Shown: positions 33,775-46,174, counted from the stretch's first letter. The stretch is 64,000 bases of DNA from Talpa occidentalis (GCF_014898055.3 NW_023601543.1:59109566-59173565); one strand, 5' to 3'. Made by a program: numbers and translations. Notes: generated by a model not told the origin, from the sequence alone.

Positions 33775-33985
33775 GCTCATGATTGGGGGTCAGGTAGTCA
33801 GAGTAAAAAATCCTGATTCCGCCTCTACTAGCTCTATATCCTAAGGCATTTTGCCTAAGCTCTCTGGCCCTCAGTTTTCCCATCTGTAAACTGAGAGTCT
33901 TCATAGGGTTGTTTTGAAGTGATTGAAATAATGTACACAAAGTGCTTGGCTCGATGCCTGGCATGCATTGAGCTTTCAGTGAGGA
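33775..33985 (+). mobile_element. MIR SINE fossil
   Basis: Runs through most of the MIR consensus in order: 'cctctactagctctatatcc', 'ctctggccctcagttttccc', 'atctgtaaactgag', 'catagggttgtttt', 'aagtgcttgg', 'gatgcctggcatgca'. It is one of the better-preserved old repeats here. Confidence 0.8.
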
Positions 33986-34102
33986 GACTCAGAGGCAGCG
34001 AGATCAATTATGATTGTACTGAGATGGTCTAAGGGGCCCTGGGGAGGCCCAGGCACGAGTCTGTCAAAGGCAGTAACAATGAGGGGAGGGAAAAAATAAA
34101 CA

Positions 34103-34132
34103 ATGAGGGAAGGAGGGAAATATATCAGGCTT
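34103..34132 (+). repeat. 30-bp word recurring at 36,264
   Basis: atgagggaaggagggaaata plus tatcaggcttg matches 36,264-36,293 with one difference, and the flanks differ. The ending 'atcaggctt' also echoes the start of the family A LTRs (gaaaatatcaggctt), but the rest of that LTR is not seen. Confidence 0.7.
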
Positions 34133-34412
34133 GAGGGCAGAGACTGAGTGTATGAGGGACTGAGTGTGCACAGGGGAAGATAAGGACAGCGAAATAAGGC
34201 AAAGAAAACAAAAGAGTTCACACCCAGACTTTTCCAGGGTACATTCTCTGGTTCCAATTGTGTTCAGTTGCCCATGCCGCTATGCCGAGATAACATTGGT
34301 AGTCACAGAGCTGAGAGAAAAATTCACTCATGCTCCCATGGATGCATACAAGATCCATGTGGTTTTGGAATTGAAGGGGTCTACTATAGACCAAAATTCT
34401 GCAATACAAACC

Positions 34413-34665
34413 CAGAGTCCTCCCTGGTAGCCTAGGTGTTAAGTCTCAGCACTGTTACTACCACAGCCTGAGCTTGATCCCTGGCCAGGGAACTACCTAC
34501 ATGGCATAGCAGACCTCTCCTGTCTCGTCTGCTGCTCCCTCAGCAGTGTATTTCAGTCAGTCCGCCTATTCAGCAATCCACTGTCTCTGGTGAATCCTTT
34601 CACCATCTACACCTCTGGCCTATACCCCATTTCTTCTATGAAAAAAAATAAAATCTTAAAAAAGG
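34413..34665 (+). mobile_element. tRNA-derived SINE, copy 6
   Basis: Diverged plus-strand copy (head tcctccctggtagcctagg, degenerate B box gcttgatccc, 'gcagacctctcctgtctcg' body). The tail is aaataaaatctt plus A's. Flanking words (atacaaacccag / attcaagcccag) suggest a decayed duplication. Confidence 0.85.
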
Positions 34666-36543
34666 TAATATTCAAGCCCAGTGTGAAATTTGACCACAGG
34701 CAAGCACTTTATTTTTAATGATCTATTTCAGATGTACCATGCCCAACAATTTGTACATTTTCCGCTTGCTATTAATTTCTCATTCAACAGAAGATGTCAT
34801 TCAGAAATATTAATGGAAAACTTACTTGTTTAGGTAATCTCCTCCCCATTTCTACATGGTCACTCCTTCAACCGAACCCAACACTTATGAGTGACAGCTC
34901 AGAACAGATGCTGCTTATCTTCTCAGCCCGAGCAAGCTGTCTTATATCAGAGATTATGAACAGATTGCAATTCCCTCTACAGTCTCTGTTTTCTCCTTTT
35001 GTTGCTTCCAGTTAGACAAAAGGAAATCAGTTAATCAAAGGAGTTCTGGAGGCTGTAATTCTCTGGGTGTCTAGGTGAGGTGAGAAGGCCAAGTGGCTCA
35101 CCAATGAGGACTTCAGTGGGTGCCACCAGTGGGGGATTTACCTTAGTTATTTTTAGTTACTCCACTTCTGCCACAGAGAAGTAAGGGTAGCTCAGGATGC
35201 GATGGGAAGGAGGAAAAGAGAAAAATTTTCTCATTATTCCAGCACCATAGAGAGTCATGACAATACAGTTTCCCCCAAGTCAACCTCTCCATTGCCATTT
35301 TCCCTATCATGCAGCCCTAGGAAAAATAGTGTAAAACATGCCATGATCTCTGGTGCCCTCATTCCCCTTTGTTTACTCCTCCTAACTATCGTGACCCTAT
35401 TGTTTAACCCCAATTGACCTTATGCAGTGTCTATTCTTTTGCCACCTGATGAGTTGTGACCCCCATCCTGTAATTTGGATCATTCTTTCCCTTATTCAAC
35501 ACTGCCCCAGTACCTGAGCACCACAGGAAGCCCTCTTCATTGGCATGGCCAGAAAACTAGAAGCTTCATAAAGTCACTTTTAAGTTATGGTGTCTGGAAT
35601 CTGCCAGAAAGAGTGTCATCTTAAAGGAGTTGCAACATTCTGAATAGACACAATATTTTGATTCTTTTGCTCACCTCAATTATGGTCTAAATTCAGCGCT
35701 AATTCAGATTGTTTTCAATTTTTGTTTCCATGTATGGACAATGACTGGGGTTTAATTGGGAGGGGAACCATGCCCATCTGACTCATCTCCATGCCCACCC
35801 ACACAAGAGCCCCCCTAACACCTGTGTCTGGCACACAGAGTTCTACAATTGTTCCCTAGACTTAATTAGAATGAGTACATCATTGTTAATGTTCTCATTC
35901 TGAATCTAGAGATACTAAGAAACACTCATTTTAATAGAAGCTCTTGAAATATCAGTTTTAATATTTGCTGAGAGTCATAAATCTCTCAATAACTAATTCT
36001 CATAATATCTTGTGGAATTAGTTATCCTTATAAAATTTTTTGGATACAGAAATTATGTTGAAATCCTGGGCTAAGATAAAGGGAGAAGCAACATTTAGAT
36101 TTGAACTTCAGATGGAAATTTCTGAAAGCTATGTTCAGGCCAGTTTTGCATGAAGATATTAATCAATGACAGTGATGGTGAAGAATGTGAGATGGCTATT
36201 TTCTAACTGGAAGTCCTTCACCATTTACTTAACTCATTTATCTTAATAAAACATATTTCGATTATGAGGGGAGGAGGGAAATATATCAGGCTTGTCTTTT
36301 TAATGGTCTCTAAAATTCTATTCGCAAGTATCTCCCCCATACCAGTGAAGGGCACCAGCATCTCCCAAGTGAGTCAAAGCCATTTATGGCTTCTCTTTAC
36401 CTCCCATCTACAGCTCTCCATCAGCAAGACCCTTAGCCTTTGGACATGTTTTAGTATTTTCATTTTGACAACTTCTGTTCCAGCTTTAGCCTTTGCCTGG
36501 AAGAGAGAGATAGCCTTTCAAATGTTCACCCTGAACCACTCTT
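34666..36543. other. No gene seen
   Basis: Unassigned sequence. It contains the second copy of a 30-bp word at 36,264-36,293. 'cttaataaaacatattt' near 36,240 is a chance or fossil poly(A) signal. The frame 36,264-36,671 runs into the SINE and is not a gene. Confidence 0.5.
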
Positions 36544-36809
36544 TTTTTTTAAAGATTTATTTATTTATTTATACAAGCACTGGGTACAGTCAGAAGCACA
36601 GGAGGGTGAGAGAATTCACCAGAGCCAGAGCGGGGAACAGAACAGGCAGAAGGACCGAAGTACACTGCTGAGGGGAGCAGCGGGCGCAGCAGGAGAGGTC
36701 TGTGCACCATGTGGGACCCTGGCTGGCAGCTGGGGATCGAACCGGCCCTGCAGAGGTTGCTGGCAGCTTCACAGCCCAGCACTCAACCACTGTGCCACCG
36801 GGGAGGCCT
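36544..36809 (-). mobile_element. tRNA-derived SINE, copy 7 (young subfamily)
   Basis: Well-preserved minus-strand copy with the cactgggtacagtcagaag body, reversed B box ggatcgaacc, four TTTA tail units and AAAGA (TCTTT in sense). Flanked by accctgaaccactctt (36,528-36,543) and accctgaacaactctt (36,810-36,825), one mismatch. Confidence 0.93.
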
Positions 36810-37259
36810 ACCCTGAACAACTCTTACTTCTAACAACCTTTATTCCTCAGATTAGTAAAATTTGATACTCTTTTATAAACACATATCTGTTTGTCATATC
36901 TCTTCCTCCCATTGCACCATTGCATTTCAAATAAAACAAAAACTCCTTTCCAAAGTCTACAAGGTCTTACATGATCTAGTCAATCCTTTGCCTTAAATCC
37001 TTCCACTCTCTGCCTTGTTTTATACACTCCTACCATTACACTCCAGCTATTGTAGCCATCTTACTAGTCCTTAAACATGGTAAGGCCAGTTTGTTTTTTT
37101 TTAACCTCTGAGTCCTTGTACTTGCTGTTTACTGACCATTGTTCTAGTATTTCCAGCATTGTTGTTAATGCAGCAGATTTTTATTTGGTCAGCTAACCTC
37201 TATAGAGATCAAACAGAAAGTAACTATTCTTTCTTATTACTGCCCTCTTGTTTCTTCTT

Positions 37260-37515
37260 TTTTTAAAAAAAAGATAATAAAAGATTTATTTATGCATACA
37301 ATAACTGGGGTGTAAGTCAGAGGTGCAGGGGGTGAGAGGATTCACCAGAGACAGTGGGGAGCAGAACAGGCAGATCTACTGAAATACACTGCTGAGGGGA
37401 GAAGCGGCCGAGCCAGGAGCGGTCTGCTGTGCCATTTGGGCAAACTCATGCTGCAGTGGCTGGCAATAGCTTGATAGCACTGTGTCTTTAACCCCTGTGC
37501 CACCAGGAAGGTACC
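37260..37515 (-). mobile_element. tRNA-derived SINE, copy 8, with second terminator
   Basis: Minus-strand, older-subfamily copy with a shortened middle (around 37,440). In sense orientation the tail reads AAATAAATCTTTT, then ATTAT, then a second TCTTTTTTTT (37,265-37,274 reversed), then A's. Flanking duplications ccctcttgtttcttctt (37,243-37,259) and a near-identical word at 37,516-37,533 enclose the extra piece. Confidence 0.85.
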
Positions 37516-37533
37516 CCCTCTTTTTTTCTTCTT

Positions 37534-39589
37534 AAGCCCTGAATGAAATCCTGCATAGATCCCATAGCTTGTTTGATGGCTTTCATATATAAAAAGGTCC
37601 AATAAGATCTAAAAATGTGGTTATCAAAAGATGTTGCACCACTCCCTGGGGACATTGAAAATCATGGGGTACTTATATTTGTTCATTGGTGGGAGGTGAG
37701 ATTCAAAGGCATTTGACTGAATAAAGACTAAGATTTCTGCCAGTAAGTGAATATTTGTCCCTGGTACTGCATGGCTTCTGAATGTCCTGGTGGATATTCA
37801 TATATGTGAAAAACATAAGCACAAAGTATTTTTTTTGTTCACTATACACTAAATTGTCCAAACCTGCAAAACCTGAGTAAGTCAAAGAACTATTGGGCAA
37901 TGTCTTCTTCAGAACTTTACAAAGTATTGTTCACCATCTCAGGAAAATCATTTTACTAACAAACACACCATTTGTGATGTATAAATAGCCAATCAATGCA
38001 CTTTGCATTAGTTTATTAATAGTCATTGCATATATTTAGGAATACGCTTTCTTTGTCCTTATTTGAAATAGTCAAATAGAAAGAAAAAACATTGACTGTA
38101 TTTGATTGAATACAGTTATTTCATCCAATCCAGGTTTGTTCATTATCAGTAGTTGCAACCATTTGACTGCTTGTCATCATCTAGTGTAGTCATGCCAAAT
38201 AATTTATGTATTCAAATATGTATTATTTTATTATCAATTGCTTCCCCACTTTTATTTCTCCTTCATAATACAGTTAGAGTATTATATTTCTTTATTTTTA
38301 ATGTGTGTAGATAGATTATATTATTTATAAATTTCATTTCAGATATTAAAGAGAGTATTATAAAATATAAAAAAGGTGACATTGAATCCAATATTATTGA
38401 GGACAACATCAAGATTCTCACGAAAGTTAATATCATTGCATTCCTCATCCCCAAATTCCCATCCCCAAATTCCCCACCCACCCGTAGGGGTACTGTTTGT
38501 TTCCATGTCTGCTCTGTATTCACCCTCAGGGAAGTCTGTGGGCACAATTCCATTCCGATGCCAGCAGCCTCTAAATTCCAGAGGGCACAGCTCTCCAGGT
38601 GTTTTTCTTAAACCACTCAAATAAGGAAAGGAGAAAATGAGAAAACATGACAGTACTTCAAGGAATCCTTATCTAAAAACGAATTTCCCCACCAACACAA
38701 TAATTTCTCCTTATCAATTTTGCATGCTCATCAATTTTGCATGCTACATGTGATGACCTGAGGGGAACAGACTGGCTTTTGCCACCTTTTCTGCAAGTCC
38801 TACATAAACTTTCTGGTACTCTGTTTTAGAATTTGACACTGTTTGGGAACCTCTGCCATACCCCTAAGACAAGAACTTCTGCACTTTAACCTTTGAGAAG
38901 ATGAAGATTCCTCTAAGAATGAATGTGAGTATTGAGTAAGAATGTCATTCTCTAAACAGCCAGTGTACTGTTGAATATGTTTTAATTCAGGTATTAGTAT
39001 CATTGGTGACATTCCTAGCATATTTGATACCCAAAGTGGACAGTTGTTTTCACATCCCACTCTTCTATATGACAAAATTATTAGCAATAACAACAACGTA
39101 ATAGTTATCATTAGCATCTTGGTTTGTTAATTAGTTTTATAAACAATTGACAATTTAAAAGCATCAAACTAACTATAAATTATTCAAATTCACCAAAATA
39201 TTTCATGCATGTCAACTTAAATGTTACACACCAAAGTATTACACTTTTATAGTTCCCACTGTTCCACTGATCTAAAGTGTCAACATAAATAAAATAACTC
39301 AAGTTCTGTTCTTTGCCTTCACAATCACTCTGTCTTTATAGTCACACTTATTTTTAATCTACTACTCATATGCAACAATATGTAGCAACATAGGGATTGT
39401 ATACACAAACTGTACACCAAGGTAGTTCAAACAATGCCTTACAAGTACACAGTACTGCCCAAATAATCAAATAGAGTATGTGTGTCAGGGATAACTATGT
39501 AATTGAGAATTATCTGAATTAACTTACCTGTAAAATACAAAGATTTATTTTAAGATGAGTAATTAATATGTAAATTAACGAATGCCTTT
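37534..39589. other. No gene seen; AT-rich sequence
   Basis: No repeat family or gene recognised. The longest frames (e.g. 38,263-38,624) have no protein features. Confidence 0.5.
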
Positions 39590-40155
39590 TATTAGGTGAA
39601 TGAATACACAAACTGTGGAAGGTCTATGAAATGGAACACTACTAAACAGTGAAATGGAACAAATGATTGATACATGCTACAACCTTGATGGATCTGACAG
39701 GCATTATGCAGAATGAAAAAAGCCAATATCAAAGATTATATATTGTATGATTTGATTTATATAGCATTTTTGAAATGACTGAATAGTAGAGATGAAGAAC
39801 ATTATGATAAAGGATGAGTATGTGAGTAATATTATAAAAGGGGAAGCATATGGGAGATCTCTTTCATGATTGTACAGTTATACATTCTGATTGTAGTGGC
39901 AGGTATACAAACTTACACTTGTGATAACATTGAATAGATGTATACATGAACACACATGAATAAATATAAAAAATGGTGAAATTCGAGTAGGCTATGTAGT
40001 GTAGTCAATAAGATTGTGCCAAGTTGATTTTCTCAAATTGATATTATATTATAGAAGATGTTACCATTGAGGAAGCTAGCTGAAAAGTACACAGGATTCT
40101 GTACTGTTTTTGTAAGTTCTTGTAAGTCTATCTGTTTTTTGAAATATAAATTTAA
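39590..40155 (+). mobile_element. Old L1 3' end
   Basis: Resembles the 8,400-8,975 region: 'actactaaacagtgaaatgg', 'tacatgctacaaccttga', 'gattatatattgtatgattt', then 'gaagatgttaccattgagga' and a decayed tail. It is probably the 3' UTR of an L1M-type element. Confidence 0.55.
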
Positions 40156-40289
40156 GAAAATACAAATATGATTTAGATATGTGTATGTAATTGAAACTCA
40201 GCAAGAGTGATGAGATCAGCAAGGTGACAAAGAAGCTCCAGGTTCTTGATGCTTCATGGAAAATCATAAAGAAATAAGTAGAAGTTGAA

Positions 40290-42200
40290 TAGAATAATCA
40301 CATAAATGTTCTCAAAATCATTTGGAGAGCTACAGCAACCAAACAAATGCCCAGTCATGAAAAGTCACATTCATAATAGCTAGGAGATTTGGTAGCATTT
40401 CTACTCACCCTTGCCCCCATTCCTCCCCGGCACAGCACATAACAGTTCCCAAATTTGAAGAAATACTTGGATCTACAAATACAAAACACTCAACTCCAGG
40501 TAAGATAAACCAACGAGACCCACACTGAGTTACTAATAATCAACCTGTCAAAAGACAAAGAGAATCTTAAAATCAGCAAAAGAAAAGTGACTCATCATGT
40601 ACCAGTGATCCTCAATAAAATTTAGTGAATTTTTCAGCAGAAACTTCGCTGGCCAGAAGACAGCAAAGTTAAAGCACTAAAAGAAAAAAAATCCATCGTA
40701 ATTCTATATTGGGGAAAAAACTGCCCTTCAAAAATTGCTGGGAAACAAAAGTTGAAGGAGCTCATTATCATTAGACCCGCCATACAAGAAATGGTAAAGG
40801 AAATCCTTCAAGTTGACATCAAAGGATGGTAGATAGTAACGCAAAGCCATATGAAAAATATAAAGTAAAAGTAATTATAAGGATAAATGTAAAAACAGGT
40901 TTTATTACCATTTTGGTTCTTAACTCCACTTGTCATTCTTATATAGTATTTAAAATAAAAGAATAAAAATAATTATAAATTATTGAAGTTATGTTAATTG
41001 GTAGGCAATAGATAAAGCTGTATGTGTGATATCAATAGTATAAAGTGGACAGGACAGAACTGTGAAAGATTAGAATTCTTATATATGAGTGAAGTTATCA
41101 GTTTGAAATAGATGATTATAACTTTGGGATGTTATATGTAATCCTTATGGTAACCACAAATAAAATACCTTCTGAGCATGTACAAAAGTAAATCATAAGA
41201 GCATCAAATTGTGTCATCTCAAAAAAAAATCACTAAATACAAAGGAAGTCAGTAAGGAGAGAAGTAAAAGAGAGAAAAGCTGCTAAGCATACAGAAAACA
41301 AATAAAAAAGTGTTAATAATTAAGTCCCCCCTACCAGTAATCACTTTAAATATAAATGGATTAAACACCCAAATCAAAAAACAGGCTGACTGAATGGATA
41401 AGAAAATAAGATCCAGCCATATTTTGTATACACTCATTAGATCTAAAAACATGAATATGCTAAAATAATAAGATGGAAAAAGCTATTCCATGCAAATAGT
41501 AACCAAAAGACAGATGGGTCAGCATACCTGTATGAGACAGAATAGACTTTAAGTAAAAAAAGTCATAAAAGACAAAGGATATTATCAACATATTGTGAAA
41601 AAGGGTCAATTCACTAAGAAGATATAATAATTATAAACATACATACACCAAACATGAAAGCTCCTACAAATATGACCACACATTGACAGAATTGAATAGA
41701 CACCGTTATGAAAACAGTAACAGATCTAAATAGCCCACTTTTAATAATGGATAGAACAACCAGACAGAAGCCCAACAAGGAAAGAGAGTACTTGAACAAT
41801 GTTACAGACTAACTGAACCTAACACAAACACAGAACAGTCTACCCATCAACAGCAGGATATACATTTTTTCCTAAGTGTACATGCAACATTCTCCAGTAT
41901 ACATCATATGTTAGGCTACAAAACAAGTTTAAATATACTTTACAAGATTGAAAACATACAAAGTATCCTTTCCAGTCACAAAGGAATGAATCAAAAAATC
42001 ATCAACAGAAGGAAAACTGAAAAATTCACATGTATGTGAAAATTAAATGATACTCTCAAGTAACCGGACAAGAAATTACAAGAGAAATTAGAAAATATCT
42101 GACACAAGTGAAAATATAAATACAATGTAACAAATCATAGGATGCAATGAAAGCAGTGTTGAAATGGAAATTTATAGCTGTAAAATTATATTTTGAAGTA
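40290..42200 (+). pseudogene. Old LINE-1 (late ORF1 to ORF2 linker)
   Basis: Plus-strand old L1 text: 'agacaaagagaatcttaaaa', 'cgccatacaagaaatgg', 'taatcactttaaatataaat', 'gacagaattgaatagaca', 'catatgttaggctaca', ending at 'gaaatttatagctgtaaa'. It resumes at about 44,076 after a younger inverted L1. All frames are broken. Confidence 0.7.
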
Positions 42201-42204
42201 TTAT

Positions 42205-43117
42205 ATGTAAACATTTTCCCCTATTCAGTAGTGTGTCTTCTTGTTTAATGATAGTTTGTTTCACTGTACAGAAACAATTTGATGTAGTTCCATTCGTTTA
42301 TTTCTGCTATTGTTTTCCTTGCCATTGGAGTCAAGTCCCCAAAGGCATCAATAAAGCCAATGTTGTGAAGTGGGGCTTTTTTTTTTGTTGTTGTTTCCAG
42401 GCTGACATTGAAGTTTTTAATCCAATTTGAGTTAATTTTTCTGTATGGTGTGTGAGAGTGGTCCAATTTCATTCTTTTGCATGTGACTGTCCACTTTTCC
42501 CAACATCATTTGCTGAAGAGACTTTACTTTTTTGATTTTATAATCTTGGCTCCTTTGTCATAAGTGTCTGTGGGTTTATTTATAGGCTCTCAATTTTATT
42601 CCATTGGTCAGTGTATCTATTTTTATTCCAATACTATGCTGTTTTGATTACTATTTTTTTAAAAAAGCCCATATGAATTTCACGTTTGTTCTCACTTTAT
42701 TTTATTTTTTTTAAAGATTTATTTATTCATGCATACAAGAACCAGGGTACAGGCCAGATGTGTGGGAGGGTGAGAGGATTCACCAGAGACAGAGCAGGGA
42801 GCAGAACAGGCAGACTGACTGAAACACTGCTGAGGGGAGCAGCGGGTGAGACAGGAGAGGTCTACTGCGCCATGTGGGTTTCTCGAGGGCCAGCCGGAAT
42901 CGAACCAGTGCTGCAGAGACTGTGGACAGCTTCACAGTGTTGCGCTCAACCCGCTGCACCACCAGGGGAGGCCTGATTACTATTTTTTTATATTATAATT
43001 TGAATGAAGTCTGGGAGTGTGATAGCTTTGATCTATTTTTTTGTTAGGATTGCTTTGGCTATTTGGTATCTTTTGTGGTTTCATAAATATTTCAGTGATG
43101 TTTATTCTATCTGGGAC
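42205..43117 (-). mobile_element. Inverted 5' part of a twin-primed L1
   Basis: Minus-strand ORF2 text, reading from right to left, from the '...gaaaccacaaaagatacc' region to the 'ctactgaatagggg' region. Its L1-internal 3' limit is where the adjoining plus-strand piece begins, so the two halves are complementary parts of one element. It contains SINE copy 9. Confidence 0.75.
42661..42973 (-). mobile_element. tRNA-derived SINE, copy 9, with 3' extension
   Basis: Minus-strand copy. A 16-bp duplication, tgattactattttttt, lies at 42,645-42,660 and 42,974-42,989. Between the SINE's own tail (sense TCTTT at 42,713-42,717 reversed, then A-rich) and the left duplication there are ~30 extra bases (about 42,667-42,698) that end, in sense, with T6 followed by A's. 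The extra piece is inside the duplication, so it was inserted with the SINE. Confidence 0.88.
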
Positions 43118-44072
43118 TGCATTGCACATCATACATCTGACAATGGGCTAATATCCAAGATCTGGAAAGAGCTCATACAATAACTCAACAAAAAAGAGAG
43201 CAAATAACCCAATCAAAAAATAGGCAGAGGAGCAAATAGGTACTTCTCCAAGAAAACATTCAGATGGCCAAAAGGCACATGAAAAAAATGCTCATCTGCT
43301 ATCATCAGGGACATACTAATCAAAACCACAGTGATGTACCACCTCACCCCTGTGACAATGGCTCATATCAAAAAGAACAGAAACACAAGTGTTGGTAAAG
43401 ATATGGAGAAAAAAGGGAATTCTTATATACTTTCGATGGGACTGTGACTGGTTTGGTTCCCATAGAAAACAGTATGGAGTTTCTAAAAATAGATCTAACA
43501 TATACTGCAGCAACTGAACTGCTAGGTATCTACTCAAAGAATGCAAAAATACTAGTTTGAGGGTATATATGCAGTCCTTTGTTATTACAACCCTATTTAT
43601 AATAACCAACATATGAAAACAACCTAAATGCCCAGGGAAAGATGAGTGGATTAAGTGATATGTACACACAATGGGATACCTACCACTCAGCAATAAAAAT
43701 TATAAAATCATGTCATTTGCAACAACATGGAAGTAACTAGAGGGGCTTATGCTAAGTGAAATAAGTAGGAAAGAGATAGACAAACACCAGATTACTTCAC
43801 TCATAGGTGGAATATATTGAAACAAAACAAAGGGTCAGTCAAAACCAATCCAATAACAAACCCTAAAAATCTGACTGTATAATTGAGGCTACAAGATGTG
43901 GAGGGGGAATGGGAAGCAAAGTGGGGAGGGGGTTATAATGGACTATGGTGGACTGTGGTGCTTTGGTGGTGGACATGGTGTGTGGTGACAGGCATCTGAG
44001 GAGATGTGAGCCTCGACTCTGAATCACACACAGGGTTGTAATCCAATGTTATCTCAATGAAAATTTTTTTTG
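43118..44072 (+). mobile_element. Non-inverted 3' part of the twin-primed L1
   Basis: Continues ORF2 from 'acatctgacaatgggctaat' through 'accccactcagcaataaaaa'-type C-terminal text ('cctaccactcagcaataaaa' near 43,680) into the L1 3' UTR ('ggagggggaatgggaagc', 'gtgctttggtggtgg', 'ccaatgttatctcaatgaaa') and a short tail. Frames are broken. Confidence 0.78.
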
Positions 44073-44075
44073 AAA

Positions 44076-44290
44076 AGCAAAGATCTCAAATCAACAACCT
44101 TAAACCAAACTTTAAAGAACTCAAAATGGATAACAGAATAAGAAATAAAGAGAAAAGTTTTAAATAACTACATCAGAAATTTAAGAGGAGCTATTACTTC
44201 TCATGTTACAGAAATGAAAAGGATTAAGAGAATATGAAAAATTGCAAACCAACACATTGGATAATCTTGATCAACTGTACCTAACAAAAA
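44076..44290 (+). pseudogene. Old LINE-1 ORF2 (continuation)
   Basis: 'gatctcaaatcaacaacctt' and 'cttgatcaactgtacctaac' continue the old L1 that stopped at about 42,200, confirming that the L1 between is a later insertion. Confidence 0.65.
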
Positions 44291-46170
44291 TAAGACACTC
44301 ATTAAATATCTGTTGAATGAATGAATACAGGAATGAAAAGGAAGCAAAGGAGAAAAAAGAAAAAATAGGAAAAAGAAAAAACCTTAGAAGATATTTCAGT
44401 TTCAGGAAGATATCACCAAACAGTAGTCCGCATACAGTTTTTCACTCTCATACTTACTTCCTTTGATGGAGCAGGTAAAGAAAATAAGAATACTGCATTT
44501 GTTACAGCTAAAAAATTTTCAAAATGTTTTTATATATGACATTTAATTTGATCAAAATGCTGGACCACATATCTGGGAAAGTCTACAGTTAGAATGTGGC
44601 ATTTTTATAATTGCATTTTATTTCTCATTTAAACAAATTTGTACAGACTATTTCCTTATCAGATAACTGAGATCTTCAAGTTATTTTGTTTTAAAATGTC
44701 CTGGTTTCTCACTGCTTTCTATTTAGTGCTGCCTCTATGCCTTTAGTGAATCCATACCCCTTATCAGAAAGATTTTCCCTGGCCATCTACCTAAATGCTA
44801 GTAATTCTCCAAGGTCCAGTGTCAGAGACGTGGCAGGGGAGCGACAACTAGTATGTATTCAGGAATGAATTCCACTGTTCTCCATTTGCAAATTTCACCT
44901 GCAAAAATCTGCTTCTTGGAAGTGTGAAGAAAGCGTCTAAATGTAATCATCACAGGGAAGGAACTGTTTTGTAGCTGTTTTCCCAATGCCAAATGGTTTC
45001 TCCACGAACCCCTCCTGGCACATGGTGGGTATTCAATTAATATTTCATATCTGAATTATTGAATGATGTTGAGTCTCCAAGTGGTCAGAATTCAGCTTAA
45101 TTATGCCTTGAACAATTAAAGAAGGAGACCACATCAGAACTTACATACTAAGTTAGAGCCAGGACCATTCCACGACAGGCATGCTTTTATTCCCACATTC
45201 TCTAAACATGCAGCCTTCTGCTTGCCTTGTGTTCTGCCCACAGTATGCACATAACACAGTGCAATGGGCTTGCTTTGTGCGATTCTCCTTTATGTGTAAC
45301 CATAGCAATGCTGCCTACTTCAGACTTGAAGTGTCTGCAGGACTATGACTGTGAATGTTAACTCACTGTATGACTTGATGACTTGCTTTGCATGCAGGGG
45401 AACTTGGTACATTTTGTCTTTTTTAATCATCATAATCAGAACACTACCTGTTTCTTCCATGAAGTAAAACCCCTATTTACAGAACAAACTAGAATAAAAA
45501 TTCTGGACCCCAAACTAATACCTGAAGGCACTGTCTGCCTCTGAAACACAAAGATAAAAGCACTCAGGGGTTGTCCTCAGAGCTTCTATTTTCATTTGAA
45601 ATCTAGATATTGGCAATAAAATTTGTATCACATTTTGCACAGAGAGAAAATGTTTTGGAGGATGCTGAATGTTCAGAGAACAGAAATGAGGTGCATCCTG
45701 CATGTTTTGTTTCTGCACAGGTCCCAGATATGACCTGTAGCCAATCCTCCATTGCAAGGAGGTATTTTTTGCTCCAGGGTTTGCATTTATTTTTCATGTG
45801 ACTATTTGGATGCTGCCAGAATCCCACCCACATGCCACTAATCTGATTAATTTTAGGCCAACTCTTCCTTTACTGTTAATTGGAAATACAAGACATGCTC
45901 AAATATCAAATAAGGCAAGCTGTTTTATTCAACACACATATATACATGCACATGCACACCCACGCACAGGGGCAGAAACACAACTGTCCACTCTGATAAC
46001 AAATTTAGAAAAGATTTTTAATTAATCCACATCCTACTGTATAAATATTTTTGTGAGAAATTCTGATATTTTGCATTTTAAATGACCCAACTTCAATTTG
46101 ATTTCAGTTTTACTATTGACCTACTTCTGGAAAATTTTTCACAGAAGTTTACATCATTTTCTTTAGGGGG
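44291..46170. other. No gene seen
   Basis: Unassigned sequence. 'aatatctgttgaatgaatga' near 44,310 is an L2/MIR-type tail, and a similar decayed word lies near 45,030. No protein features appear in the short frames. Confidence 0.5.
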
Positions 46171-46174
46171 AATG

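Noticed and set aside
34164..34430. Possible 88-codon gene on the plus strand
   Set aside because: No recognisable domain, runs into a SINE, and no splice or promoter context could be supported.
42205..44072. Two unrelated L1 insertions in opposite orientation
   Set aside because: The halves meet at the same L1 position and do not overlap, so one twin-primed insertion is simpler.
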